64,000 bases of DNA from Eubacterium sp. 14-2 (GCF_000403845.2 NZ_KE159568.1:1068796-1132795), one strand, 5' to 3'. Shown: positions 25,835-35,292, counted from the first letter of the stretch. Numbers and translations are program-made. Notes: generated by a model from the sequence alone, not told the origin.

Positions 25835-26653
25835 TCACTCTGATTTCTCCTTTCGCCCATGAACCTTTACTTCAAATGCTTCCAGAACCTGTCGCAGGTT
25901 GTGGTCAATTCTGTTCCTGCATTCCTGTTTCAAATGTTCCGGTATGCCAAAAAAGGCCTCCGCGATACTTCCCGTAATGGCCGCCAGCGTATCGGTATCA
26001 CCCCCAAGAGATACCGCATTTCTTACTGCATCCTCAAAATTCACCCCTTCCAGAAAAGCGATGATAGCTTCCGGCACTGTCTCCTGACAGCTTTCCACAT
26101 GATAATATGCCGGTCTGATCTGTTCCAGTGTCCGACTCAGATTATAGGAAAATTCACGGGCCGCAAATTTTTTAATCTCTTCCTTTCCCATCCCGTTTCG
26201 GGCAAGATAAATGCAGCTTGCCACTGCCTCGGCCCCTTTTATCCCTTCCTGGTGGTTATGTGTCACCGCCGCTGCCGCCGCAGATACCTCTCTTGTCCGT
26301 TCCAGTGAAGCATACAGCCATCCTGCTGCAGATACACGCATTGCAGAACCGTTGCCGTAACTTCCGTATGGCTTTGGATTCTCTTCATAAAGCCAGTCCA
26401 GAAAATGTTCCCCATATCCTGCGTCCGGATACTTTCTGCCCCACTCCTGCATTTTCCGGCAGACTTCCCCTTTTATTACTTCCACCTCAGCATTGTTCCC
26501 CACTGCCAGCAAAGCCTCCGCAACTGCCGCTGTCATCACCGTATCGTCCGTAAATCCGCAGCCATCCGAGAACAGTTCAAAATGCTTTGTCTTATCCCCT
26601 CTGTCAAACTCAAAGGGGCTTCCAATAATATCTCCCAAAATTGCACCAAACAT
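25835..26653 (-). CDS. ADP-ribosylglycohydrolase family protein
   Basis: 272-residue DraG/ARH-type hydrolase that removes ADP-ribose from proteins or small molecules. Metal-binding motifs are present: GDIIGSPFEF near the N-terminus, the FTDDTVMT box (residues ~34-41) and GGDTDTLAAITG near residue 225. The start has AAAGGAG upstream. No dinitrogenase-reductase ADP-ribosyltransferase is nearby, so the substrate is unknown. Confidence 0.92.
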   Translation of the reverse strand: MFGAILGDIIGSPFEFDRGDKTKHFELFSDGCGFTDDTVMTAAVAEALLAVGNNAEVEVIKGEVCRKMQEWGRKYPDAGYGEHFLDWLYEENPKPYGSYGNGSAMRVSAAGWLYASLERTREVSAAAAAVTHNHQEGIKGAEAVASCIYLARNGMGKEEIKKFAAREFSYNLSRTLEQIRPAYYHVESCQETVPEAIIAFLEGVNFEDAVRNAVSLGGDTDTLAAITGSIAEAFFGIPEHLKQECRNRIDHNLRQVLEAFEVKVHGRKEKSE

Positions 26654-26739
26654 CCGTTTCTCCTTTCACCCCATCTGTGCCAGTTCCGCAATATGCTGTA
26701 AATAAATCTTTTTCCTTCCCGTCTTAATCCCTCTCCGCT

Positions 26740-27480
26740 TTACTTCACCGGTTTTCCTGCACATTCCAATAGAATATCACTGACTTTTTCCCATAACTGA
26801 TTTCTCTTTTCTCCCTTTTCATCATTCATCAGCCAGCTGCTAAATCCCTTATACTTAACGCCATTTCTGCAATAATCCTCCAATATCAGTTTTTTCCCTT
26901 CAGGCAATCTGTTATAATCAGTCAAAGAAATATACAAATAATCCAATTCTTTAAACCCTTCCCTGCTGAGTGACGCTGCTGACAAGGTTTCCTGATATTG
27001 TCCGAATGAGATTTTATATTTCATTCTGTCTGATGAATTTCCTTTCTTCCGGCCGGCAATCTTTTCATAAAATTTCAGGAGTTCATCCGGCCCTCTTTTC
27101 ACAGCTTCTTTCATTCGCTCCTCCTGCTTATTGACATAACTGTCATTTGTTGTTTTTAATTCAACCAGAACCAGTTTTTCATTTCCCACACTGACCAGAT
27201 AATCCACCTTTGCATTTCGATTATTTTCCTCAGATATTTCTTCCTCCCCCTCTTTGGGAAATAATTTTACAGGCAGCTCCTTCGTCAGCAGCCTTGCTGT
27301 GTATTGCTCCCTGTCCCAATAGTGATATTGAATCAGATCCACAATAAAATCCGATATCAGCATATCCACAATGACCTCCGCCTTGATTCCCGGCGTGCGA
27401 AAGTCACTGACTGTCCAGTTCTTTACCATATCGTAAAAACTGTAATGCTTTTTGTCCATATGTTCTTCTCTCTTTAACAT
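26740..27480 (-). CDS. PD-(D/E)XK nuclease-like protein
   Basis: 246 residues, not recognised as a named family. A probable PD-(D/E)XK core is seen around residues 88-108: KVDYLVSV followed by LVLVELKTT, giving D ... E-x-K. The rest is helical and charged. The ATG at 27480 overlaps the last codons of the upstream beta-CASP gene (TTATGTTAA), indicating coupling. An ATG at 27459 is an alternative. Nuclease activity is inferred from the motif only. Confidence 0.7.
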   Translation of the reverse strand: MLKREEHMDKKHYSFYDMVKNWTVSDFRTPGIKAEVIVDMLISDFIVDLIQYHYWDREQYTARLLTKELPVKLFPKEGEEEISEENNRNAKVDYLVSVGNEKLVLVELKTTNDSYVNKQEERMKEAVKRGPDELLKFYEKIAGRKKGNSSDRMKYKISFGQYQETLSAASLSREGFKELDYLYISLTDYNRLPEGKKLILEDYCRNGVKYKGFSSWLMNDEKGEKRNQLWEKVSDILLECAGKPVK

Positions 27481-28760
27481 AAATATTCCTCACCATCCTG
27501 AAGCACTTTCACTCTGTCCCCATAAACCTCAAATGCCTCTGTCCTGCCAAAATTCTCCGGACACTCCGTATGCATCGGCACAATAACTTCCGGATTTGTC
27601 AGGCGTATGAGCTTTTCAATTGTTTCCGCATACGCATGTCCGCCTGTATGCAAAACTTCCATTCGATAATTTCCAATAAAATTTCTTATTTTCGGATCAG
27701 CATGTTTTCCTTCCAGATATCCGGTCCATTTGGAATAGATAATCAGGGGATCGTGAAACTTCGCTGTAATTCTCTGAAACATTGGGTTACTCTCCCGTGC
27801 AAGCATGGTAAAGCCCCTTTTTTTCAAAACAGAGAAATCTGCTTTACAGCAATTCTGCTCCGCCCCAAGGCCCTCCATCTCTCCCACAATGCAGAACCGC
27901 CGGGGTTTCCCGTGTATCAGTTTCGGTCTGTACCTGGCATAATATTTCCCCTTATCCGCCATTGCCGTCAGAATCAGTTCTGCCTGATATGCATCACACA
28001 CAAAGTCCATTCCCCAGGGAAGCCCATGGTAAAATTCCATAATACTGTCCAGATTCGTCGAAGACACTAAAATCACAGATTCCTTATTCGCCTGAAACAG
28101 TTCCCCTGCGCGTCTTCCCAGGTCTTCTTCTGTTTGGATCAGATTATGTTTCACTTCTTCCATGCGGGAGAGCATGGTACCTTCCGTAATCAGGACATCC
28201 ACTTCTTTTATGTATGTATTCACCAGTTTTTCAAGGGTGTTCTTTGCCCCGGCAATGCCATGCTCCCGAAAATCCCCTGTAAACAGAACTTTCTTCCCAT
28301 CGGCTTCAATGAGAAACATATACGCATCCAGTGCGGAATGATCCGTTACATACGGCGTTACCTTTATATCTCCAAAAATGAGCTGTTTATTCGGAAAATA
28401 TGGTTGAATTCCCTGTATACGCGGCAGACCTTTTTTTATTGTGCCAGGGATGGAATCCAGCCGTTTCGTCAGGCATTCCAGCATTTTCTTTGCTGTTGCT
28501 CCAGCGTAAAGAGGGTACTCCTGGGGAATTTCCCTGTACAGCCCCATATGGTCACCATGGTAATGGCTGAACAATACGCCGTCACAGGGTTCCCCTCTGT
28601 GAAAAAGTTTTTCCAAAAGCTGCTCATCTGTTATAGCATCATCCATTTCACTGCCTGGCAGATTTGCGCCGCAGTCAATAATAATACGGTGCTGTTCCGT
28701 GCGGATTTCCGTAGCACACCCGCCAATCTGATGCGTACCGCGGTGAATTATAATCTTCAT
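27474..28760 (-). CDS. Beta-CASP-like metallo-beta-lactamase hydrolase
   Basis: 428 residues with the zinc motif HYHGDH (near residue 64), DHSALDAYMF, the TGDFREHG strand and a C-terminal HTGGHAYAETIEKLI plus VPMHTE, as in RNase J/CPSF-type enzymes. This suggests an RNA or DNA nuclease rather than a lactamase. It is shorter than RNase J (~555 residues) and lacks its C-terminal domain. It is coupled to the PD-(D/E)XK-like gene and follows a WYL-like regulator, so the three may form one functional unit. Confidence 0.8.
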   Translation of the reverse strand: MKIIIHRGTHQIGGCATEIRTEQHRIIIDCGANLPGSEMDDAITDEQLLEKLFHRGEPCDGVLFSHYHGDHMGLYREIPQEYPLYAGATAKKMLECLTKRLDSIPGTIKKGLPRIQGIQPYFPNKQLIFGDIKVTPYVTDHSALDAYMFLIEADGKKVLFTGDFREHGIAGAKNTLEKLVNTYIKEVDVLITEGTMLSRMEEVKHNLIQTEEDLGRRAGELFQANKESVILVSSTNLDSIMEFYHGLPWGMDFVCDAYQAELILTAMADKGKYYARYRPKLIHGKPRRFCIVGEMEGLGAEQNCCKADFSVLKKRGFTMLARESNPMFQRITAKFHDPLIIYSKWTGYLEGKHADPKIRNFIGNYRMEVLHTGGHAYAETIEKLIRLTNPEVIVPMHTECPENFGRTEAFEVYGDRVKVLQDGEEYLC

Positions 28761-28838
28761 CTTTATAACCCTGTTCCCTTCCTGTTCTGTAAAATTAAAT
28801 TTTTAATTTTCCGTCTTTTCCATCTCAGGTTCTTCCCG

Positions 28839-28952
28839 TTATTTCTTCCGTTCCACCTTCACTTTTTCCTCCGCCTCTGCTTCCCATACGCCAATTTCCC
28901 GCTCATGTGCCAGACGCAGCTTCTCAGGAATCAGGTTCGCTAAAATTTCCAT
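28839..28952 (-). CDS. Possible 37-residue coupled peptide
   Basis: A short ORF whose ATG begins one base after the stop of the WYL-like gene. The product is a charged helix (EKLRLAHEREIGVWEAEAEEK). The ribosome site is weak. It may be a real coupled peptide or chance. Confidence 0.3.
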   Translation of the reverse strand: MEILANLIPEKLRLAHEREIGVWEAEAEEKVKVERKK

Positions 28953-28953
28953 G

Positions 28954-29496
28954 TTAAATTCTTTTCAGCTTTCCGTTTTCCCGATACACGCCGAAATCCT
29001 CACGCAGCCCATTGTCCTCCCACATAAAATAACGCCGCTGTGTATTATCATAGCTTATATCATATCCAATCCTGTTCAGCTGCTCAAAATCCCTCTGCCG
29101 CATCCTTTCACTGGCATCCGGAAACAAATCATAGTAGCACATTTTACAGGTATAAACATTTTCACTGTCCCCAAAATAATAAGAATCATCCACCATATAA
29201 AGTTGTGTCATCAAAGTTGCAATCCGCCTTAATTTAAGCAAATGTGTGCGGTATCTTCCTTCTGCACTTTCCTGAAACACCGACTTTTGCCCGGAATGTA
29301 CATAGGCTCTGTCTTTTCTTGAATATCGGACACATATCAGTCCGGCGTCCGTCAGCATCCTGATGTCACGCTGTATCATTTTTCTTCCAACAGGAAGTCT
29401 GGACGTAATTTCTTCAAACGATATCTGTTCACAGCTTTTAAAAATATCATACAGCAGCAGCTGACGGTCTGTTGATGTTAATGTTTTAGCTTCCAT
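28954..29496 (-). CDS. HTH/WYL-like transcriptional regulator
   Basis: 180 residues. Residues ~8-60 form a DeoR/HTH_11-type winged helix (DRQLLLYDIFKSCEQISFEEITSRL, QRDIRMLTDAGLI). The C-terminal part has the layout of a short WYL-like domain (DISYDNTQRRYFMWEDN). GGAGAG precedes the ATG. It is the first gene in front of the beta-CASP and PD-(D/E)XK-like genes. WYL regulators often govern defence or DNA-damage functions; here that is inference. Confidence 0.65.
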   Translation of the reverse strand: MEAKTLTSTDRQLLLYDIFKSCEQISFEEITSRLPVGRKMIQRDIRMLTDAGLICVRYSRKDRAYVHSGQKSVFQESAEGRYRTHLLKLRRIATLMTQLYMVDDSYYFGDSENVYTCKMCYYDLFPDASERMRQRDFEQLNRIGYDISYDNTQRRYFMWEDNGLREDFGVYRENGKLKRI

Positions 29497-29802
29497 ATCC
29501 TTATCTCTCCATGCTGATTTTATTTTCTTTCAACAGACAGATACAGAGCATGACAACTGCCATGCTCTGTATTTCCTGCTGTTCTGACGGCTTCTCTCTC
29601 CTGCCCCGCCCTTTTACGTCATCTGCCTCTTATGCATATTATTTCGCTCTCTGCAAAATTTGTTCTTCTGCATAAAATGGATTTCCTCCGGGAATTGCAG
29701 TGCTTATTTTTATTATCTGGCTCTAAATTATGAAAATGTCAAAGAACTTCCAATTATTCAAGGACAGCAGCCGCACATCCGGAACTTACACTACGTCTGT
29801 CC
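29497..29802. other. Gene-free stretch with a degraded copy of a mobile-element tail
   Basis: No intact ORF. On the minus strand, 29590-29680 reads CRERNNMHKRQMT then stop, matching CKERNNLYEKRND in the ORF remnant at 33336-33539. The surrounding bases of the two places also align loosely. Confidence 0.4.
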
Positions 29803-30909
29803 TCAGGGTATTTGATAACTCATTTCCAGTTTTGTCGTTGTGATATTGTTTGTATCTCTGTGAATAAATAAACGAACCTCTCCCGTGGTCAGATTATAAA
29901 CAACAGACCATTGTAACTTATCAACTTCTCCATCCTGCACACCAACCTTAGCAAGAAGCGATATCACATCCTTCTCATTTAATATGCCATTGTTTTCCCG
30001 TAACTCTTTTTCTACCGCATCATACCTTTCAAATTCCGTAAAGCCTTCGCCGATATTCAAATCGTTATATGCGATAAAATTAGTTGCAATCTGATAATCA
30101 TTTTCTGACTCTACTACCTGAAGTTCACCATCATAAAATTCAACAATGACGGAATCTCCACTGGCATCTGCTATCAAATAATGACATTCAACATCTCCGG
30201 AAAAATAAATATTATAATTACGGAGCAGTTCAACCGCTTCTTCTACCGTTGCAGCATTATCAAGTACCAATCGGATTGCAGTCGTCGTATTCAAAGTTAT
30301 TTTGTTACTGTCATAAGGCGGCTCGGCTTCAGGTACCGCTAATAATGCGATTGCCAGTCCTTTCTCATTCATGCCGTCAAATGGTAAAAACGGTGCTGCC
30401 AGGGTCAGAAATTTATCAAAAAGTGAACTATCCGGCAAAGTATTTTCTGAATATCCGGCAAAAGATAAATTTACCGTAGAAACTGACTTATATCCATCCT
30501 CTGGCTCTGTATATAATTGTAGTGATGGCGCATACAGAAAATCAAAGTTTCGCCCGTATATTACTTCCCCTTTTTCATTTTTTGTTACGAAAGCAGTACA
30601 ACCATCTCCTGTAACACCAAGGTTTACAGGCATTCCTTTGAGCAGCCTTTTCGTCACAAACTTTTCAATATCTTCATCGCTGGACGCTCCCACTTCTAAA
30701 AATTCATCAAAACCATAATCGCCATAGTAGGTCATCTGATATGCACCGTAATCGTCAATCTTTTCCAATGACAAAAGTGTGCGCAATTCATTCCGAAACA
30801 GAGCAGTCACTCCAATAACCATTACAGGCAAAACTACTGCTATTCCCATAAAAAACCATTTTATAATTTTTTTAATATTTCCATGCGGTCTGCTGTCTGT
30901 ATTATTCAT
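29803..30909 (-). CDS. Membrane-anchored linear amide C-N hydrolase-like protein
   Basis: 368 residues. A single membrane segment (~17-38) puts the rest outside the cell. The Ntn-hydrolase fold of the choloylglycine/acyl-CoA:6-APA family is indicated by GDGCTAFV (putative nucleophile Cys), GRNFDF, GMNEKGLAIA and IATNF. The catalytic Cys is internal here, so maturation would need cleavage of an N-terminal stretch. The start at 30909 has AGAGG upstream; an upstream in-frame start has no ribosome site. The substrate is unknown. Confidence 0.75.
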   Translation of the reverse strand: MNNTDSRPHGNIKKIIKWFFMGIAVVLPVMVIGVTALFRNELRTLLSLEKIDDYGAYQMTYYGDYGFDEFLEVGASSDEDIEKFVTKRLLKGMPVNLGVTGDGCTAFVTKNEKGEVIYGRNFDFLYAPSLQLYTEPEDGYKSVSTVNLSFAGYSENTLPDSSLFDKFLTLAAPFLPFDGMNEKGLAIALLAVPEAEPPYDSNKITLNTTTAIRLVLDNAATVEEAVELLRNYNIYFSGDVECHYLIADASGDSVIVEFYDGELQVVESENDYQIATNFIAYNDLNIGEGFTEFERYDAVEKELRENNGILNEKDVISLLAKVGVQDGEVDKLQWSVVYNLTTGEVRLFIHRDTNNITTTKLEMSYQIP

Positions 30910-31127
30910 AAACCATCCTCTCAAACCGAAAATTTCGGTTTTATCTCTCCCCTTTTCTTTATTCGGACCTGGACATACCATCGTAAGCCATAAATCACAA
31001 AAACAGCCGCCCTGTCTGATAAACTAAGCGGCAATTTCTGTTTCACTTTATATGGGGCCAACCGCCTGTTGGCAGCACCCTTTCTGTAATTATCTTAACA
31101 CCATACGATAAATATGTCAAAAAATTA

Positions 31128-31373
31128 TTACAGTTCCATATAAATCCCTGACTGCCGGTACACCTGCAACACTTCATAACCATCCATAAATCCCGAATCT
31201 TCTTTGCTCATCTCTACCACAGGAGCAACTGGTGTGATTTTCGTAAATGTTGCAGCCGATATTCCTTTTGAACTTTTAAACCATTCCTTTGAATCAGTAT
31301 ATTCTAAATTAAGCTCTCTGAAACTTTCTCGTGAAACATTTACAGATAATACATAGGGTGAAATTGCCATCAC
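31128..31373 (-). pseudogene. ORF fragment, C-terminal piece of an unknown protein
   Basis: 81 codons without a proper start or ribosome site, overlapping in another frame the end of a broken acetyltransferase. It carries SRESFRELNLEYTDSKEWF and DGYEVLQVYRQ; not recognised. Probably debris of a deletion or frameshift. Confidence 0.35.
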
Positions 31374-31620
31374 TACATAACCAAAACAAAGTCACACATC
31401 TGTTTTCAATAAGGAATGAATCCTGCTTTTTCAAGTACCCGGCAGGCAGCAATATTATATAGTCCGCTCCATCCTGTTCTGTGTAAGGATATGGCAATCC
31501 ATCTCGAAGATTATCCTGTATTTTTCTATTAGAAAGAGCCATTGCTAAACCTTTTGCATCTGACAATTCCCATTTTCTGATTTTACATTTCATTTTATAC
31601 CGCTTTTCATATACCTTCAA
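31309..31620 (-). pseudogene. Truncated GNAT acetyltransferase (RimJ/RimL type)
   Basis: The first ~50 residues from ATG 31593 match the N-terminus of RimJ/RimL-type acetyltransferases (IRKWELSDAKGLAMALSNRKI, DGLPYPYTEQDGADYI). The acetyl-CoA motif A is then absent and the frame ends after about 94 residues. It overlaps the stop of the upstream intact GNAT gene. Confidence 0.55.
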
Positions 31621-32087
31621 ACCAACTGATTTTTAAGTTTTTTCTCCATAATTTCATAAACCAGTTTTACCTCATTTTCCAACTCACAAATTCCATGTCC
31701 CACAGTTTTATAACCTCTGTGCTCATATAAAAACACTGCCGAAAGTGAAGCGTCTAAAACAGCCACATCATATTTTTTTGAAATTTCAGTTTCCAGGCAA
31801 TCCATAATATACGATCCAAAGCCTTGCTTCTGATAATCAGGCAGCACATATACCCCCGTAATATGATTATCATCAAAACAGCCCGTTCCGACAACCACAC
31901 GGTTTTCAACTAATACACCCATATTCCCAGACGCTATACCATCTAAAATATGTTCTTCACTATGAAGTTGGCAAAAGAAATCCACTACCCCTTTGGGATA
32001 ATACTTTGCATATACCGTTTTAATCGTTGTATGTAAAACATTATAAATCGCACTCACCATGTCGGAAGTGGCCGTTACATATTCCAT
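31617..32087 (-). CDS. GNAT family N-acetyltransferase
   Basis: 156-residue acetyl-CoA-dependent acetyltransferase. The acetyl-CoA loop is VYVLPDYQKQGFGSYIM (motif A, Q-x-x-G-x-G/A), followed by AVLDASLSAVFLYEHRGYKTVG. GGGAGG precedes the ATG. The substrate cannot be predicted. It is followed directly by the broken GNAT copy. Confidence 0.85.
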   Translation of the reverse strand: MEYVTATSDMVSAIYNVLHTTIKTVYAKYYPKGVVDFFCQLHSEEHILDGIASGNMGVLVENRVVVGTGCFDDNHITGVYVLPDYQKQGFGSYIMDCLETEISKKYDVAVLDASLSAVFLYEHRGYKTVGHGICELENEVKLVYEIMEKKLKNQLV

Positions 32088-32163
32088 ACTTTCCTCCCAG
32101 TCTCTTTTTTAAATAATTCCGTCAGCCTTCCTGGCCGCATATAATTCATCTAAAGATGAAAAA

Positions 32164-32427
32164 TCACAGCACCCATTTGCCCTCTTTTCCCTTTCGCACC
32201 GTCCATATTATTAAAATATATCTATTTCGTTTAATAGTTTTTATTTTAAACATTTGCTTCGGCGTAATCATAATGCCCTTACCATATCTTGTATGATCCT
32301 GATTCCATGTTCTTATATCATAAGCAGGCTCTCTGTTATTCCAGGAAATGAAATTTAATTCTTTTACCCAACCATTATCTGACTCAGACAAATTGCCTGT
32401 ATGCCTGTAAACAACATAATTTTTCAA
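32164..32427 (-). CDS. YdbC-like PC4 family protein, unusual C-terminus
   Basis: 87 residues. The first ~57 match the YdbC/PC4-type ssDNA-binding family (GWVKELNFISWNNREPAYDIRTWN, GKGIMITPKQ). The family's C-terminal helix is replaced by a basic, hydrophobic tail (IKRNRYILIIWTVRKGKEG), which suggests a frameshift near the 3' end. The start is TTG with AGGAGG ten bases upstream. Confidence 0.6.
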   Translation of the reverse strand: MKNYVVYRHTGNLSESDNGWVKELNFISWNNREPAYDIRTWNQDHTRYGKGIMITPKQMFKIKTIKRNRYILIIWTVRKGKEGKWVL

Positions 32428-32488
32428 ATATAAACAACCTCCTGTGCGGCCTTAAGATTATAACTTTGATTATACCATGTTCATGCTC

Positions 32489-32523
32489 CATTTACCACAA
32501 AAATACAAGGCACAGCAACCGCC
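32489..32523 (+). repeat. 35-base direct repeat, copy 1
   Basis: Matches 33287-33321 at 34 of 35 bases. The similarity extends weakly ~22 bases further left in both copies. The two copies flank the 182-residue gene at 32683-33231. Confidence 0.8.
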
Positions 32524-32682
32524 TGAAAACAGTAATCAAACCTCTTATGATCACCTTCACAATAAAACATGTTATATTTATGTATCAATATATTGCCAGC
32601 TGTTGTCTTACCTGAACAGAGACAGCCTGACAGGAAAAACGTTTAAATTTATCATATATTCTCTCTGCAATATCTACAACTT

Positions 32683-33231
32683 TTATTTTATCAGGTATTC
32701 CTCTGTAATATATTTGTCTGTCCAAAGCTGTGCTTCTATATAATGCCTACCTGTTGCTTCCATAAAAGTATCAAAATTGTTACCATACTTCAGCAGTTGC
32801 TCTTTTATATCCTCCATTGTCAGTAATTTTATATTTCCGTATTTCCTGTAATCAGCTCCACTGTCCCCTATTGTGAAACTGATGTGGCAAGACAGAATAT
32901 CCTGTAAACGTAATCTGGATTCTGTTCCTTTTCCAAACCAGTCAAGAAGATAATCGCTTCCTTCTATCACAAAAGAGAGTGGATGTTTTTCTTCCGGAAT
33001 ACCACCTGATTCAATGAATCGTGAATATAAATATTCATCCTGTTTTTTTCGTAATGCATAATAATTTTCAAAATCTGCAAATCGATAAAAAGCTGTAGTT
33101 TCCGGATGTGATTCTGCAAACGCAGAAGCCAATGCAAATGCTTCTTTTTGTGGAAGTCTCATTATATTCTTTAATGGAATACAATCTGGATAACAATAAT
33201 TCACCAGAATTAGCTCATTAAATGTCTTCAC
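32683..33231 (-). CDS. Uncharacterised 182-residue protein
   Basis: I do not recognise it. There is no signal or membrane segment; the protein is acidic and aromatic-rich, with LPQKEAFALASAFAESHPE and LQDILSCHISFTIGDSG. The start is GTG with GGAGG upstream. It sits alone between two direct repeats, as if gained or left by a mobile element. Confidence 0.6.
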   Translation of the reverse strand: MKTFNELILVNYCYPDCIPLKNIMRLPQKEAFALASAFAESHPETTAFYRFADFENYYALRKKQDEYLYSRFIESGGIPEEKHPLSFVIEGSDYLLDWFGKGTESRLRLQDILSCHISFTIGDSGADYRKYGNIKLLTMEDIKEQLLKYGNNFDTFMEATGRHYIEAQLWTDKYITEEYLIK

Positions 33232-33286
33232 CCATATCCTCCATAAAATAACGATTTATTCATCTGATTATATCACTTCCGTTCCT

Positions 33287-33321
33287 CATTTACCACAAAA
33301 ATACAGGGCACAGCAACCGCC
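33287..33321 (+). repeat. 35-base direct repeat, copy 2
   Basis: Second copy of the repeat at 32489-32523, 798 bases away, one mismatch. Confidence 0.8.
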
Positions 33322-33335
33322 ACGCCCCACATTTC

Positions 33336-33539
33336 TTATCTCTCCAACGACTTCTCACTCTTTTGTTTCTGCTCTTTCAGGTCATTTCGTTTCTCATACA
33401 GATTATTCCTCTCTTTGCAGAGTTCTTTCATGCGCTCCGGCTGCGCCCGCACTCCCTCCCGGCAATCTGGCTCTATCTTCTTACATTCCCCGGTCAGGCT
33501 ACAGATTGTATTGTTGTTCTCTTTTATCTGTTCCGACAA
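33336..33539 (-). pseudogene. C-terminal remnant of a mobile-element protein
   Basis: A short frame without ribosome site; in-frame TAA lies upstream and the frame begins inside coding-like sequence. It encodes a charged coiled tail (MKELCKERNNLYEKRNDL) of a kind found at the end of relaxases or recombinases. A degraded second copy is at ~29590-29680. The identity of the parent protein is uncertain. Confidence 0.35.
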
Positions 33540-34030
33540 ACATACCCGGTCTATCAGCTTTTACATTTCTTTATCCGTTTCGTAAAAATCTGTATCTGCT
33601 ACGATTTTAGTACACAGACGCACCCTGCTTTTTTTCCATATTTGTTATATCCTGTCAATCCCCTTTCCTGTCGGCTCATGTTAAAGATACGTTTTGGGCG
33701 TTTACTTGCTTTTTCTGCCCATTCCATTGCCTTTAACTGTCTAATTCGACTGCACCTGCTCTCTCTGCCGGAATCACGCTCCAAATGTCCCAAATCAACT
33801 GCTTTTTCCTGCAATCGGTCCGTGCTTTATCCTCTGTCAGTGTTTCCGCCTGCTGTTTCAGAATATGGATTCCCTGCTTCACTGAATGAGAGCCGGAAAA
33901 GTTTTGAATTCTGCTTTACGCCAAAGGATATGTTTGATATCTGGAAAAACAGAGCTATTTTAGAACCGCAGGCTTTTTCAATGAAATCCCAGCAGGTGGC
34001 TTTCCTTTTATTTGCTGTTATTTTCAGGCA
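33540..34030. other. Gene-poor stretch with mobile-element debris
   Basis: No ORF with a ribosome site. Short frames on both strands overlap each other. The minus strand around 33600-33815 has a coding-like basic segment (RQERGLTGYNKYGKK) in a frame different from the remnant at 33336-33539, consistent with a decayed gene. Confidence 0.4.
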
Positions 34031-34071
34031 TTAAGAAACCGCAACCCCTTGATTTCTCAAAGGATTGCGGT
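34031..34071 (-). terminator. Terminator of tuf
   Basis: Stem ACCGCAACCCCTTGA (34038-34052) with TCAAAGGATTGCGGT (34057-34071), two mismatches, followed on the minus strand by TTTCTTAA. Confidence 0.7.
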
Positions 34072-34104
34072 GCTTATTTTACTTATTTAACTCTGATTTA
34101 AAGA

Positions 34105-35292
34105 TTATTCTACGATAGTAGCAACACGGCCTGAACCTACAGTTCTGCCACCTTCGCGGATAGCGAATGTAAGACCCTGCTCCATAGCGATCGGATGAAT
34201 CAGCTCAATGCTCATCTCTACGTTATCACCAGGCATGCACATTTCTGTACCTTCCGGCAGGTTGCAAACGCCTGTAACGTCAGTTGTTCTGAAATAGAAC
34301 TGAGGTCTGTAGTTGTTGAAGAATGGAGTATGACGTCCACCTTCATCTTTTGTCAGAACGTAAACCTGAGCAGTAAATTTGGTATGGCATGTTACTGTAC
34401 CAGGTTTTGCAAGAACCTGTCCTCTTTCGATTTCAGTTCTCTGGATACCACGAAGCAGTGCACCGATGTTATCACCAGCCTGAGCTTCGTCTAACAGTTT
34501 ACGGAACATTTCGATACCGGTTACAACGGTTTTCTTGGTTTCTTCTTTGATACCAACGATTTCAACTTCTTCGTTTACATGCAGAACACCACGCTCTACT
34601 CTACCGGTAGCAACAGTTCCACGACCTGTAATTGTGAAGATATCCTCGATAGGCATCAGGAACGGCTGATCTGTTGCACGCTGAGGATCCGGAATATGCT
34701 CGTCAACTGCTGCCATCAGTTCCATAACTTTGTCGCCCCATTCTCCACTCGGATCTTCCAGAGCTTTCAGAGCGGAACCTTTGATAATCGGGCAGTCTGT
34801 GAATTCATACTCTTCCAGAATTTCAGTAATTTCCATTTCTACCAGTTCAAGCAGCTCTTCATCATCAACCATGTCGCATTTGTTCATGAATACAACGATG
34901 TAAGGTACGCCTACCTGACGGGACAGAAGGATGTGCTCTTTTGTCTGAGCCATAACACCGTCTGTAGCAGCTACTACCAGGATAGCACCATCCATCTGTG
35001 CAGCACCGGTGATCATGTTCTTTACATAGTCAGCATGGCCTGGGCAGTCAACGTGTGCATAATGTCTGTTGTCTGTTTCATACTCAACGTGAGCGGTAGA
35101 GATAGTGATACCTCTTTCTCTTTCTTCCGGAGCTTTGTCGATGTTTTCGAAATCGGTAGCTTCGTTTCCTGCAACTCTTTCAGATAATACTTTTGTGATA
35201 GCTGCTGTTAAGGTTGTTTTACCATGGTCAACGTGACCAATGGTTCCGATATTGCAATGTGGTTTGTTTCTTTCAAATTTAGCTTTAGCCAT
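34105..35292 (-). CDS. tuf: Elongation factor Tu
   Basis: GTPase that delivers aminoacyl-tRNA to the ribosome; 395 residues. G motifs: GHVDHGKTT (G1), DCPGHADYV (G3), NKCDMVDD (G4). Domains II and III follow with the normal C-terminus [17 protein letters not shown] precedes the ATG. Last gene of the rpsL-rpsG-fusA-tuf cluster, with its own promoter at 35369-35397 as well. Confidence 0.98.
   Translation of the reverse strand: MAKAKFERNKPHCNIGTIGHVDHGKTTLTAAITKVLSERVAGNEATDFENIDKAPEERERGITISTAHVEYETDNRHYAHVDCPGHADYVKNMITGAAQMDGAILVVAATDGVMAQTKEHILLSRQVGVPYIVVFMNKCDMVDDEELLELVEMEITEILEEYEFTDCPIIKGSALKALEDPSGEWGDKVMELMAAVDEHIPDPQRATDQPFLMPIEDIFTITGRGTVATGRVERGVLHVNEEVEIVGIKEETKKTVVTGIEMFRKLLDEAQAGDNIGALLRGIQRTEIERGQVLAKPGTVTCHTKFTAQVYVLTKDEGGRHTPFFNNYRPQFYFRTTDVTGVCNLPEGTEMCMPGDNVEMSIELIHPIAMEQGLTFAIREGGRTVGSGRVATIVE

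Noticed and set aside
32164-32427. YdbC-like gene as a plain pseudogene
   Set aside because: The ribosome site and the first two-thirds of the domain are intact, so it is kept as a gene with an odd C-terminus.
33363-34034. 223-codon plus-strand ORF
   Set aside because: No ribosome site, cysteine/phenylalanine/serine-rich shadow composition, opposite decayed mobile-element frames.
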